The translations under genes and the position numbers were made by a program. Under the pieces are notes generated by a model. It was not told the DNA's origin, made no database searches, and saw nothing but the letters and a program-made list of their open reading frames with translations. A DNA stretch of 14,344 nucleotides, taken from NCBI GenBank assembly GCA_903934745.1, contig CAIZOZ010000204.1, positions 1 through 14,344 of the forward strand, in the 5' to 3' direction. The number at the start of each line of letters is the position of its first letter. Positions within the stretch are counted from its first letter, which is position 1. The stretch is from an uncultured cyanobacterium (lineage in GTDB: Bacteria > Cyanobacteriota > Cyanobacteriia > PCC-6307 > Cyanobiaceae). Below, piece by piece: positions 6,211 to 14,117 of this stretch.

Positions 6211-7425
6211 TCAGTCTGGGGGCGAATGCTGGATCGCACCGACACCGGTGCTCATCACCGCCAGGGTGAGACGCCGCAGCCGGCGGAAGCGGGCCAGCAA
6301 CGTCAGCGCCAAGCCGCGTATCGGCAGCAGCCAGGGGGAGCGGTTCGAGAAGATCCTCACCAGCAGGTCGGTGGCCAGCAAGGTGAGCAGCAGATCCGGC
6401 CAGCGGCGGCGCCCATAGGCGGCGCCTAGCCGCCGCGGCTGCAGCTTGCCCTGGGCCGCGCGGCGGGCCAGTTGGTGCAGCACCGCCACATCGCGCCAGC
6501 AAAGATTGAGGCCCTGGCCGCCGACTGGATGGCAGCGATGGGCGCTTTCTCCCACCAGCAGGGTGGAACCGCGGTGCAGACGCTGGGCGAGCAGCAGCTC
6601 CACCGGATAGGCCCGGGGTTGATCCAGCAGCACATCCGGTTGGAACCGATCTGGCAAGACTCCCGCCAGGCGATCGAGGAAGGCACTGGCCGGCAGGCTC
6701 TCGAGCTGGCGGCAGCGGGATTCAGGAGCGCTCCAGACCAGCTGGAAGCGACCCTCCCCAAGGGGCAAGACGGCGAACGGCCCCTCCGGCCGCAGCAGTT
6801 CCCAGGCCTGATCGTCCGCCGCCCCCCGCAGCTCCACTTCAGCTGTCAGACAGGATTGGCCGTAGGGCCGGCGCCAGCAGCTGATCCCGAGAGTGCGGCG
6901 GGTCGCCGACTCCGGGCCATCGGCGGCGATCACCAGATCGAAGCGAGGCAGCTCGGCCGCGTTCGGCGCCGGCGCTGGCGTTCGCCCCAGCTGCAGGCTG
7001 ACGGCCTGCTGCTGCCCCAGTCGCTCCAACAGCAGCGCCATCAACTGGTCGTGACGTCCGATCCAGCCGATGGCGCTTACACCGCAGCGGCCCTGAGCTG
7101 GCGCCAGATCGTCCAGGCCAAAGACAACCGCCCGCTCGGCGCCCAGATCCCAGAGCTGTAGTTGATCGAACGGAATCAGCGATGGCTCGATCGCCGACCA
7201 CAGATCCAGCCGCTGCAGCAGCTCACGGCTGGACTGGTTGAAGGCATAGGCCCGGCGCCGCTGGCTCAGGGCCTCGGCACTGAGCGGATCGCAGAGTTCG
7301 ACGGCCCAGCCGGCCTCCGCCAGGGCCAGAGCCGCCAGGGCTCCGGTGGGACCGGCACCGAGCACCCTGGCCAGCAGCCGACCGGAGGGCGTCCGAACAG
7401 CGGACGGGGAGGGGGCGGCAAGCAC
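6211..7425 (-). CDS. UbiH/COQ6-type FAD-dependent hydroxylase
   Basis: This is a flavoprotein monooxygenase-like protein of 404 residues from a GTG at 7425. The Rossmann FAD motif GAGPTG is at residues 23-28. The second (DG) motif, VIAADGPESATRR, is near 165-177. The third FAD motif reads LVGESAHRCHPVGGQGLNL at about 290-308, so the usual Gly-Asp is Gly-Glu. The frame opens as far as a TTG at 7458, but the hli terminator tail covers that start, so a start at 7425 or the GTG at 7365 is more likely. Members of this family hydroxylate quinone rings or other aromatics. A role in plastoquinone or a related pathway is plausible but inferred. DUF2949 follows 37 bases downstream. Confidence 0.8.
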   Translation of the reverse strand: MLAAPSPSAVRTPSGRLLARVLGAGPTGALAALALAEAGWAVELCDPLSAEALSQRRRAYAFNQSSRELLQRLDLWSAIEPSLIPFDQLQLWDLGAERAVVFGLDDLAPAQGRCGVSAIGWIGRHDQLMALLLERLGQQQAVSLQLGRTPAPAPNAAELPRFDLVIAADGPESATRRTLGISCWRRPYGQSCLTAEVELRGAADDQAWELLRPEGPFAVLPLGEGRFQLVWSAPESRCRQLESLPASAFLDRLAGVLPDRFQPDVLLDQPRAYPVELLLAQRLHRGSTLLVGESAHRCHPVGGQGLNLCWRDVAVLHQLARRAAQGKLQPRRLGAAYGRRRWPDLLLTLLATDLLVRIFSNRSPWLLPIRGLALTLLARFRRLRRLTLAVMSTGVGAIQHSPPD

Positions 7426-7459
7426 GGACAGGCAGGGGAGGAAGGTCAGGAAACACAAA

Positions 7460-7486
7460 GCGCCGCAACAGAATCTGTTGCGGCGC
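7460..7486 (-). terminator. Intrinsic terminator of the hli gene
   Basis: GCGCCGCAACA at 7460-7470 and TGTTGCGGCGC at 7476-7486 form a perfect 11-base-pair stem with a five-base loop. Read on the minus strand, the stem is followed by TTTGTGTTTCC. This is a classic Rho-independent terminator 73 bases after the hli stop codon. It separates hli from the UbiH-like gene. Confidence 0.85.
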
Positions 7487-7559
7487 GAAAGTGATCAGGT
7501 CCAGCTGAAGACTGGTGGCACTGATTTTGACGGGGGGACGATCAGTCCCGAGCGGAGAT

Positions 7560-7820
7560 TCAGCCGATGCCGAGCAGACCGCGGGTGAAGGCTTCACCAC
7601 CCAGGGCGAACTCGGTGGCGAGCAGGGCGATGAAACCAAGCATCGCCATGCGGCCGTTCAGCTTTTCAGCCCGCACGTGGAAGCCCCAGCCGCTCTCGGC
7701 ACTGACAACTTCCATGCGGGGCTCGGTGGCGAAGGCATTGAGACGGCCGCCGTCTTCGGTGGTGACGGTGGCGCCGCGGATGGTGCCGGGTGCGGGAGCG
7801 GTGCTAGTGGCTTGAGCCAT
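7560..7820 (-). CDS. High-light-inducible protein (Hli/SCP, one-helix LHC-like)
   Basis: The product is 86 residues from the ATG at 7818-7820, preceded by AAGG six bases upstream. The diagnostic chlorophyll a/b-binding motif is AEKLNGRMAMLGF at residues 51-63, with the Glu, Asn and Arg that bind chlorophyll and form the helix-pairing salt bridge. One membrane helix runs from about 53 to 73 and continues LLATEFALGG. Hli proteins sit in thylakoid membranes as dimers or with other chlorophyll proteins and quench excess energy or assist photosystem II assembly. The N-terminal 50 residues are hydrophilic and longer than in minimal Hlis. A candidate RpaB-type HLR1 box overlaps its promoter, and a strong terminator follows it, so it is probably a monocistronic, stress-regulated gene. 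I cannot assign a specific hli letter. Confidence 0.93.
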   Translation of the reverse strand: MAQATSTAPAPGTIRGATVTTEDGGRLNAFATEPRMEVVSAESGWGFHVRAEKLNGRMAMLGFIALLATEFALGGEAFTRGLLGIG

Positions 7821-7845
7821 GGTGAACCTTGCGGTGTATGACAGA

Positions 7846-7875
7846 ACTGTAACGCAATGTTGCGGGATTTGGCAA
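7846..7875 (-). promoter_or_regulatory. Candidate hli promoter with HLR1-like box
   Basis: On the minus strand, TTGCCA (7870-7875) and TACAGT (7846-7851) form a plausible -35/-10 pair with an 18-base spacer. Transcription would start about 20 bases before the hli ATG. Overlapping the -10 is GCAACATT-GC-GTTACAGT (7846-7863), two direct octamers with a two-base spacer. It matches 13 of 16 defined positions of the HLR1 consensus, (G/T)TTACA(T/A)(T/A)NN repeated. HLR1 is the binding site of the response regulator RpaB, which represses hli genes in low light. Confidence 0.5.
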
Positions 7876-7976
7876 GAACGGCGCCAAATCCGTCGGCTCT
7901 GGCAGCAAACCCCTGGCCACCACAGGCTTGGCCTCGAAGTCGACCGCGCGGCTCACGGTTACGGACTCCGCACTAG

Positions 7977-8012
7977 CCCCCACCATCGACCTGTTGCTGG
8001 CGGTGGTGGGGG
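7977..8012 (-). terminator. Hairpin after the dapB-linked membrane gene
   Basis: CCCCCACCA at 7977-7985 pairs with TGGTGGGGG at 8004-8012, a nine-base-pair stem with an 18-base loop. It begins 21 bases past the stop of the two-helix membrane protein gene. No T-run follows, so it is only a candidate. Confidence 0.35.
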
Positions 8013-8033
8013 GTGATCGAAACCCTCAGGCCT

Positions 8034-8684
8034 TCAGCGCAGGCGCAGCAGGCAGAGCTCCTCAAAGGCCGGACGCAGCAGGAAGGGGTACTCCCCCACC
8101 CAGAGCTTCAGTTGCGGCAACCAGGCATCGGTGAGGGCACCGATGCGCGAGAAATCCTTGCGCTCACTGAGCACCAGGGTGCGAATCACCATGCCGCGGC
8201 GGATCTTCTCGTGCTTTTTCTTGTCCAGGGGGAAGCGCACCTGGCCCAGGTAGCCATCTTCATCCTCCAGCTCCAGACATAGCCAGGTGCGGTGGTTCTC
8301 CACCAACTCCAGGCGGCCGTCATTGTTGGCCTGTTCACGGCGATTTTCCACCACCTCCCGGGTGAACAGATCCGCCACCCTGCCCTCGAAAATGGCCGCC
8401 GCCGGATAACGACGCAGGGCCGCATTCTTCTGGCCCGCCTCCAGGATCGGCCCCCACAGGATGTGGAGCAGAAACACCACGCCCACCACCAGCATCACCG
8501 GGGCGAACTGGCTGTTCATCGACAACGCCTGGCTCACCAGCAGGGTGAGCACGCCGCCGATCACCGAAATCAGCACCCGCTGCAGCAATTTGCGCGGGTT
8601 GCCGCTGCAGGCATTGAACTGGGGTCCTGTCGCCACCGCCGGAATCAGGCGGCTGAACTCGTTGGGTTTGACCGGAATCAGCAT
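8034..8684 (-). CDS. Conserved-type cyanobacterial membrane protein of unknown function
   Basis: The protein has 216 residues from the ATG at 8682-8684. Two membrane helices lie at about residues 36-54 and 60-81, separated by a very short turn, so both ends face the same side. The remainder (about 85-216) is a soluble domain with mixed charged strands and helices, including IFEGRVADLFTREVV near 98-112 and a Lys-rich DKKKHEKIRRGM near 153-164. No catalytic motif is recognisable. Cyanobacterial relatives have, as I recall, been labelled loosely as transport proteins, but nothing in this sequence supports transport. It lies 30 bases downstream of dapB on the same strand and is probably co-transcribed. 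Confidence 0.75.
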   Translation of the reverse strand: MLIPVKPNEFSRLIPAVATGPQFNACSGNPRKLLQRVLISVIGGVLTLLVSQALSMNSQFAPVMLVVGVVFLLHILWGPILEAGQKNAALRRYPAAAIFEGRVADLFTREVVENRREQANNDGRLELVENHRTWLCLELEDEDGYLGQVRFPLDKKKHEKIRRGMVIRTLVLSERKDFSRIGALTDAWLPQLKLWVGEYPFLLRPAFEELCLLRLR

Positions 8685-8714
8685 CGCTTCAGGATCGCCT
8701 CTGGCAGGCCCCGA

Positions 8715-9602
8715 TCACAACAGGCGCTCCAGGCCATAGACCAGCCCCTGCAGCGCCCGCACCCGTCGCAGCGTGAGCAGCACGCCGGGCATGTATGCAC
8801 TGCGCTCGATCGTGTCGTGGCGCAGGGTGTAGGTCTCGCCGGCGGCGCCGAACATCACCTCCTGATGGGCCACCAGCCCGGGCAAGCGGATCGAGTGGAG
8901 CCTGAGGCCGCTCTCCCGCTGGCCACCGCGGCAGCCCGCCAGGGTTTCGTGCTCCTCCACCTGGGCCGGATTGAAGCTTTTGCCCAGCTCTTCGATCAAT
9001 TCGGCCGTCTTGATGCAGGTGCCGCTGGGGGCATCGGCCTTGCGGTTGTGGTGCAGTTCGGTGAGTTCGGCGTAGTCGTAGAAGCGGGCGGCGGCGGCGG
9101 CGGCCTGCTGCAGCAACACCATGCCGACGCTGAAGTTGGGAATCACCGCGGCGCCGATCGACGCCTTGGCGGCAAAGCTGGCCAGATCCTGCAGTTGCTG
9201 CGGCGACAGGCCCGTGGTGCCGATCACCGGATGGACGCCATAGGCGATCGCAGCGCGGGTGTGCTCAAACACCACCGAGGGATGGGTGAAATCCACGAGC
9301 ACAGCCCCGCCACCGGGGCCGGCCTGGCGCACCGCCTGGCTGGCCTGACAGAGGCTGCCTTCGAAATCGGCCGTGATCGCCAGCTCCAGCTCGCCAAGGC
9401 CCAGTTCCAGGCCGAGATCACAACCCTCCTTGCCGGCGGTGGTGTCGATCGCCCCCACCAGGGTGGTGTCCGGAGCAGCGAGCACCGCTTTCACCACCTC
9501 GGCCCCCATGCGCCCCAGGGCCCCGGCCACGACCACAGGGATCGGAGCCGGCTCGGCGGCTGGAGTGGCTGGACTGGTGGCGGGCGCAGGCGCGGTCGTC
9601 AT
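8715..9602 (-). CDS. dapB: 4-hydroxy-tetrahydrodipicolinate reductase
   Basis: DapB reduces 4-hydroxy-tetrahydrodipicolinate with NAD(P)H in the diaminopimelate/lysine pathway, which feeds peptidoglycan. The ATG at 9600-9602 gives 295 residues. The nucleotide-binding motif VAGALGRMG is at residues 25-33, VDFTHPSVV at 103-111, and GTTGL at 128-132. IPNFSVGMVLL at 154-164 and the substrate-binding signature ELHHNRKADAPSGT at 182-195, with the catalytic HH and Lys, follow. About 20 N-terminal residues are Ala/Pro-rich and precede the usual start, but no later start codon has a better context. It is divergent from chlH, and an antiporter relic lies between them. Family assignment is secure. Confidence 0.95.
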   Translation of the reverse strand: MTTAPAPATSPATPAAEPAPIPVVVAGALGRMGAEVVKAVLAAPDTTLVGAIDTTAGKEGCDLGLELGLGELELAITADFEGSLCQASQAVRQAGPGGGAVLVDFTHPSVVFEHTRAAIAYGVHPVIGTTGLSPQQLQDLASFAAKASIGAAVIPNFSVGMVLLQQAAAAAARFYDYAELTELHHNRKADAPSGTCIKTAELIEELGKSFNPAQVEEHETLAGCRGGQRESGLRLHSIRLPGLVAHQEVMFGAAGETYTLRHDTIERSAYMPGVLLTLRRVRALQGLVYGLERLL

Positions 9603-9686
9603 GGGTTGGGGCAGGCAGGAGCAGTCAGGCGGCGAGCCTATGAGGGGCCAGCGGCGGCGAAGCGAACGGCAGCGGTGGAGCCAACG

Positions 9687-9980
9687 GTGGCCCTGTTCAT
9701 CAGCCTGGTCAGCTGGCCGATCGCCTGGGCCAGCCCCGGGTGCTGGGCGAGATGGGGAGTGGGATTGTGCTCGGACCAAGCCTGCTGATGCTCCTGGTCC
9801 TGGTGGGGCTGGGGCACAACCCGCCGCCTCGCCGAGCAGGTGGTGGTCAACGTCGGCCTGTCGCTGGGGGTGATCCGTTCTGAGCGGTTCAGCCTGGGAG
9901 TGCTGATGGCCCTGTTCACCACAGCGATGGCCGGGCCGCTGCTGGCTCGACTGGGGCACAAGCGGGTGACGTCTCCCTGA
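9687..9980 (+). pseudogene. Cation/proton antiporter relic (internally deleted, frameshifted)
   Basis: Pieces of a CPA2/KefB-type Na+(K+)/H+ antiporter are spread over two frames. Frame 9687-9710 reads VALFISLV. The next frame, from 9710, reads QLADRLGQPRVLGEMGSGIV and then LGPSLL, the family's hallmark first-helix region. After about 9814 the frame returns to the first one and reads TTRRLAEQVVVNVGLSLGVI, then ends ALFTTAMAGPLLARLGHK before TGA at 9978-9980. This corresponds to the family's last helices, where NTRG.TE.VVLNIGL.LGVI is typical. Roughly 300 central residues are missing and at least two frame changes are present, so no functional product is possible. It occupies the space between dapB and chlH. 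Confidence 0.78.
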
Positions 9981-10016
9981 CGGTCCTGTAACGCCTTACC
10001 CGCTCCTCTCGCACAG

Positions 10017-10032
10017 ACGGAGCGCACTCCGT
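10017..10032. promoter_or_regulatory. Short inverted repeat in the chlH leader
   Basis: ACGGAG (10017-10022) and CTCCGT (10027-10032) flank CGCA, 31 bases before the chlH start. It could be an operator or a leader hairpin. I do not see a confident promoter pair or Shine-Dalgarno in the 82 bases before chlH. Confidence 0.25.
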
Positions 10033-10062
10033 AGGCTCCTTCACATTGCTCAATCCCTTCAC

Positions 10063-13000
10063 ATGTTCACCCAGGTCCGTTCCGCCAGCCGCCGGGTCAG
10101 CCCCGGCCCCAGCGAGCGCCAGGACCGAGCGGTGATGAAAGCCGTCTACGTGGTGCTCGAACCCCAGTACCAGAACGCGCTCACCACGGCGGCCACCAGC
10201 CTCAACGACCAGAACGGCCCCCTGGCGGTCGAACTGAGCGGCTACCTGATCGAAGAACTGCGCGATCCGCAGAACTACGCCGATTTCTGCGCCGATGTGG
10301 CGGCGGCGGATGTGTTCATCGCCTCGCTGATCTTCATTGAGGACCTGGCCCAGAAGGTGGTGGAGGCGGTGGCGCCCCACCGCGACCGGCTCAAGGCGGC
10401 CGTGGTGTTCCCCTCGATGCCGGAGGTGATGCGGCTCAACAAGCTGGGCACCTTCTCGATGGCCCAGCTGGGGCAGAGCAAGAGCGCCATCGCCCAGTTC
10501 ATGAAGAAGCGCAAGGAGAAGAGCGGTTCGGCGGGCTTCCAGGACGCCATGCTCAAACTGCTCAACACCCTGCCGACGGTGCTCAAGTACCTGCCGGTGG
10601 AGAAGGCGCAGGATGCCCGTTCGTTCATGCTCAGTTTCCAGTACTGGCTGGGGGGCACGCCGGACAACCTGCGCAACTTCCTGTTGATGCTGGCCGACAA
10701 GTACGTGTTCCCGCGCAGCGGCTCAGATCGGGCGGCGGTCATCGTTGCTGAGCCCGTGGTCTTCCCCGATCTGGGCCTCTGGCACCCGATGGCCACCGGC
10801 ATGTTCGAGGACCTCAGGGAGTACCTCAACTGGACAGCCAGCCGCAGCGATCTCAGTGAGAAGGCCCGTAAGGGCCCGGTGATCGGTCTGGTGCTGCAGC
10901 GCAGCCACATCGTCACCGGTGATGACGCCCATTACGTCGCCATCATCCAGGAGCTGGAATACCGCGGCGCCACCGTGATTCCGGTGTTCTGCGGCGGCCT
11001 TGATTTCAGCAAGCCGGTCAACGCCTTCTTCTACGACCCACTCAACCCGGACATCCCCCTGGTGGACGGGGTGGTGAGCCTCACCGGCTTTGCCCTGGTG
11101 GGTGGTCCGGCCCGCCAGGACCATCCCAAGGCGATTGAATCGCTCAAGCGCCTCAACCGGCCCTACATGGTGGCGTTGCCCCTGGTGTTCCAGACCACCC
11201 AGGAATGGGAGGAGAGCGATCTGGGCCTGCATCCGGTGCAGGTGGCCCTGCAGATCGCCATCCCCGAACTGGATGGCGCCATTGAGCCGATCGTGCTCAG
11301 CGGCCGCGACGATGCCACCGGCAAGGCCCACACCCTGCAGGACCGGGTCGAGGCGATCGCTGAGCGCTCGATCCGCTGGGCCTCACTGCGGATCAAGCCC
11401 CGGGCCGAGAAGAAATTGGCGATCACCGTGTTCAGCTTCCCTCCCGACAAGGGCAATGTCGGCACGGCTGCCTACCTGGATGTGTTCGGCTCGATTCATC
11501 GGGTGCTGGAGGAGATGAAGGCCAAGGGCTACAACGTGGCCAACTTGCCCCGCGACTCCAAGGCGCTGATGGAGGCGGTGATCAACGATCCCGAAGCTCT
11601 CGCCGGAGCGCCGGAACTGGCGATCGCCCACCGCATGAGCGTTGAGGAATACGAGCGGCTGACGCCCTATTCGGAGCGCCTCGAAGAAAACTGGGGCAAG
11701 CCCCCCGGCAATCTCAACTCCGACGGCACCAATCTGCTGATCTACGGCCGTCATTTCGGCAATGTGTTTGTGGGGGTGCAGCCCACCTTCGGCTATGAGG
11801 GCGATCCGATGCGGCTGCTCTATTCGCGCAGCGCCAGCCCCCATCACGGCTTTGCCGCTTACTACACCTACCTCGAGAAGGTATGGGGCGCCGACGCCGT
11901 GCTGCATTTCGGCACCCATGGCTCGCTGGAGTTCATGCCGGGCAAGCAGATGGGCATGAGCGAGTCCTGCTACCCCGATTCGCTGATCGGGGCTCTGCCG
12001 AATCTCTATTACTACGCCGCCAACAACCCTTCCGAGGCCACCATCGCCAAGCGGCGCGGCTATGCCTCCACGATCAGCTATCTCACCCCCCCGGCCGAGA
12101 ACGCCGGCCTTTATAAAGGCCTCAAGGAGCTCGGTGAGCTGGTGGGCAGCTACCAGCAGCTGCGGGAGAGCTCCCGCGGTGTGCAGATCGTCAACGCGAT
12201 TGTGGAAACGGCGCGCCAGTGCAACCTCGACAAGGACGTCACCCTGCCGGAGGTCGATGGCTCCGAGTTGGACCTGGACGGTCGCGATGGCGTCGTGGGA
12301 GCGGTGTATCGCCAGCTGATGGAGATTGAGAGCCGGCTGCTGCCCTGCGGCCTGCACACGATCGGCAAGCCTCCCACCGCCGAGGAGGCGATTGCCACCC
12401 TGGTGAGCATCGGTGCCCTGGAGCGGGAAGAGGAGGGCCTGCGCGCCCTGCCGGGGCTGCTGGCCGAAAGCCGCGGGCGCACGATTGATGAGGTCTACAA
12501 GGCCAACGATGCCGGGGTGCTGGCCGATGTGGAACTCAACCAGCTGATCACCGAAACCTGCCGCTCGGCGGTGGCGGCGATGGTGCGCGAGGTCACCGGC
12601 AGTGATGGCCGTGTCAGCCTGCGCCGCAATTTCGGCTGGTTCTTCGAGCTGCTCGAACGCTTCGGCTTCAAGTTGCCGTCTCCCTGGCTCACGGCCTGCC
12701 GCAACGCTGGTTTCGGCGAGGTGGACCAGCTGGAGCTGGACAAGACTTTTGCCTATCTGCGCTTCTGTCTCGAGCAGATTTGCGCCGACATGGAGATGGA
12801 CAGCCTGCTGCGGGCCCTCGATGGCGAATATGTGCTGCCCGGCCCCGGGGGTGATCCGATTCGCAACCCCGGTGTGCTGCCGAGCGGCAAGAACATCCAT
12901 GCCCTTGATCCCCAGTCGATCCCCACCCGGGCCGCCATCGCCGCTGCCAAGGTGGTGGTGGATCGTCTGATCGAACGCCAGAAGGCTGAGCAGGGCACCT

Positions 13001-14079
13001 GGCCGGAAACAATCGCCTGCGTGCTCTGGGGCACCGACAACATCAAGACCTACGGCGAATCGCTGGCCCAGATTCTCTGGTTCATCGGTGTACGCCCGGT
13101 GGCCGACTCGCTGGGACGGGTGAACAAGCTGGAGCTGATCAGTCTCGAAGAACTGGGCCGGCCTCGAATCGATGTGGTGGTCAATTGCAGTGGTGTCTTC
13201 CGCGATCTGTTCATCAACCAGATGGGCTTGATTGATCAGGGGGTGAAGATGGCCGCCGAGGCGGAGGAGCCGCTGGAGCTCAACTTCGTGCGCAAGCACA
13301 GCCAGGAACAGGCCAAGGAGCAGGGTATCTCCCTGCGCGAGGCCGCCACCCGCGTGTTCTCCAATGCCAGCGGCAGCTATTCGTCGAATGTGAACCTGGC
13401 GGTGGAGAACAGCACCTGGGAAGAGGAAGGCGAATTGCAGGAGATGTATCTCTCGCGCAAAACCTTTGCCTTCAACGCCGATAATCCCGGCGAGATGAAC
13501 CAGAAGCGCGAAGTGTTCGAATCAGCAATGAAAACCGCGGATGTCACCTTCCAGAATCTGGATTCGGCCGAGATCTCACTCACCGATGTGAGCCACTATT
13601 TTGATTCTGATCCCACCAAGCTGATCGCCGGCCTGCGCGCCGACGGCAAGGCACCCACCAGCTACATCGCCGATACCACCACAGCCAATGCCCAGGTGCG
13701 TTCACTCAGCGAAACGATCCGCCTCGATTCACGCACCAAGCTGCTCAATCCCAAGTGGTACGAGGGCATGTTGGATTCGGGCTACGAGGGTGTGCGGGAG
13801 GTGGCCAAACGGCTCAACTTCACTTTGGGCTGGAGCGCCACCAGCGGTGCCGTTGATAACTTCGTCTACGAGGAGGCCAATGAAACCTTCATCAACGACG
13901 CCGAGATGCGCAAGCGGCTGATGGACCTCAACCCCCACAGCTTCCGCCGCATTGTCAGCACCCTGCTCGAAGTCAATGGCCGTGGCTACTGGGACACCAG
14001 CGACGAGAACATCGCCCAGTTGCAGGAGATCTATCAGGAGATCGAAGATCGCATCGAGGGGGTGAGCCAGGGCGGCTGA
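10063..14079 (+). CDS. chlH: Magnesium chelatase subunit H (porphyrin-binding)
   Basis: ChlH binds protoporphyrin IX and, with the AAA+ subunits ChlI and ChlD and the helper Gun4, inserts Mg2+ using ATP, the first committed step of chlorophyll synthesis. The 1338 residues match the usual cyanobacterial length. The start at 10063 (MFTQVRSASRR) fits the conserved MFT.V.S..R beginning of cyanobacterial ChlH. An internal ATG at 10135 (MKAVYVVLEPQYQNAL) would remove it. The CobN/ChlH hallmark HFGTHGSLEFMPGKQMGMSE lies at residues 615-634, with PD shortly after. The C-terminal part ends in the FRRIVSTLLEVNGRGYW region near 1303-1319. There are no frameshifts. It converges with folP across 25 bases. 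Confidence 0.98.
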   Translation: MFTQVRSASRRVSPGPSERQDRAVMKAVYVVLEPQYQNALTTAATSLNDQNGPLAVELSGYLIEELRDPQNYADFCADVAAADVFIASLIFIEDLAQKVVEAVAPHRDRLKAAVVFPSMPEVMRLNKLGTFSMAQLGQSKSAIAQFMKKRKEKSGSAGFQDAMLKLLNTLPTVLKYLPVEKAQDARSFMLSFQYWLGGTPDNLRNFLLMLADKYVFPRSGSDRAAVIVAEPVVFPDLGLWHPMATGMFEDLREYLNWTASRSDLSEKARKGPVIGLVLQRSHIVTGDDAHYVAIIQELEYRGATVIPVFCGGLDFSKPVNAFFYDPLNPDIPLVDGVVSLTGFALVGGPARQDHPKAIESLKRLNRPYMVALPLVFQTTQEWEESDLGLHPVQVALQIAIPELDGAIEPIVLSGRDDATGKAHTLQDRVEAIAERSIRWASLRIKPRAEKKLAITVFSFPPDKGNVGTAAYLDVFGSIHRVLEEMKAKGYNVANLPRDSKALMEAVINDPEALAGAPELAIAHRMSVEEYERLTPYSERLEENWGKPPGNLNSDGTNLLIYGRHFGNVFVGVQPTFGYEGDPMRLLYSRSASPHHGFAAYYTYLEKVWGADAVLHFGTHGSLEFMPGKQMGMSESCYPDSLIGALPNLYYYAANNPSEATIAKRRGYASTISYLTPPAENAGLYKGLKELGELVGSYQQLRESSRGVQIVNAIVETARQCNLDKDVTLPEVDGSELDLDGRDGVVGAVYRQLMEIESRLLPCGLHTIGKPPTAEEAIATLVSIGALEREEEGLRALPGLLAESRGRTIDEVYKANDAGVLADVELNQLITETCRSAVAAMVREVTGSDGRVSLRRNFGWFFELLERFGFKLPSPWLTACRNAGFGEVDQLELDKTFAYLRFCLEQICADMEMDSLLRALDGEYVLPGPGGDPIRNPGVLPSGKNIHALDPQSIPTRAAIAAAKVVVDRLIERQKAEQGTWPETIACVLWGTDNIKTYGESLAQILWFIGVRPVADSLGRVNKLELISLEELGRPRIDVVVNCSGVFRDLFINQMGLIDQGVKMAAEAEEPLELNFVRKHSQEQAKEQGISLREAATRVFSNASGSYSSNVNLAVENSTWEEEGELQEMYLSRKTFAFNADNPGEMNQKREVFESAMKTADVTFQNLDSAEISLTDVSHYFDSDPTKLIAGLRADGKAPTSYIADTTTANAQVRSLSETIRLDSRTKLLNPKWYEGMLDSGYEGVREVAKRLNFTLGWSATSGAVDNFVYEEANETFINDAEMRKRLMDLNPHSFRRIVSTLLEVNGRGYWDTSDENIAQLQEIYQEIEDRIEGVSQGG

Positions 14080-14094
14080 TTTGGGCGCTGTTCA

Positions 14095-14117
14095 GTCGCC
14101 CTGGCTAGTAGGGCGAC
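14095..14117. terminator. Hairpin between convergent chlH and folP
   Basis: GTCGCCCT at 14095-14102 and AGGGCGAC at 14110-14117 form an eight-base-pair perfect stem with a seven-base loop. It spans the stop codon of folP and begins 16 bases after the chlH stop. Neither strand shows a T-run, so it may act as a shared transcript-end structure rather than a canonical terminator. Confidence 0.4.

Noticed and set aside
6174..6245. Longer start for the DUF2949 gene
   Set aside because: It would overlap the end of the UbiH-like gene and add a segment unlike the family; the ATG at 6173 fits the expected size.
7804..7986. 60-codon minus-strand open frame upstream of hli
   Set aside because: It overlaps the hli start and its promoter region, and its translation is low in similarity to anything I know.
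9088..9106. GGC/GGCG triplet-like repeat
   Set aside because: It encodes the Ala run after MVLLQQ in DapB, a normal helical part of the protein, so it is codon composition rather than a separate repeat element.
8292..9788. 498-codon plus-strand open frame
   Set aside because: Most of it is antisense to dapB and the two-helix membrane gene. Only its last part (VALFISLV) overlaps the antiporter relic.
11383..13299. 638-codon minus-strand open frame
   Set aside because: It is antisense to chlH, which is full length and unmistakable. The shadow arises from high GC at third codon positions.
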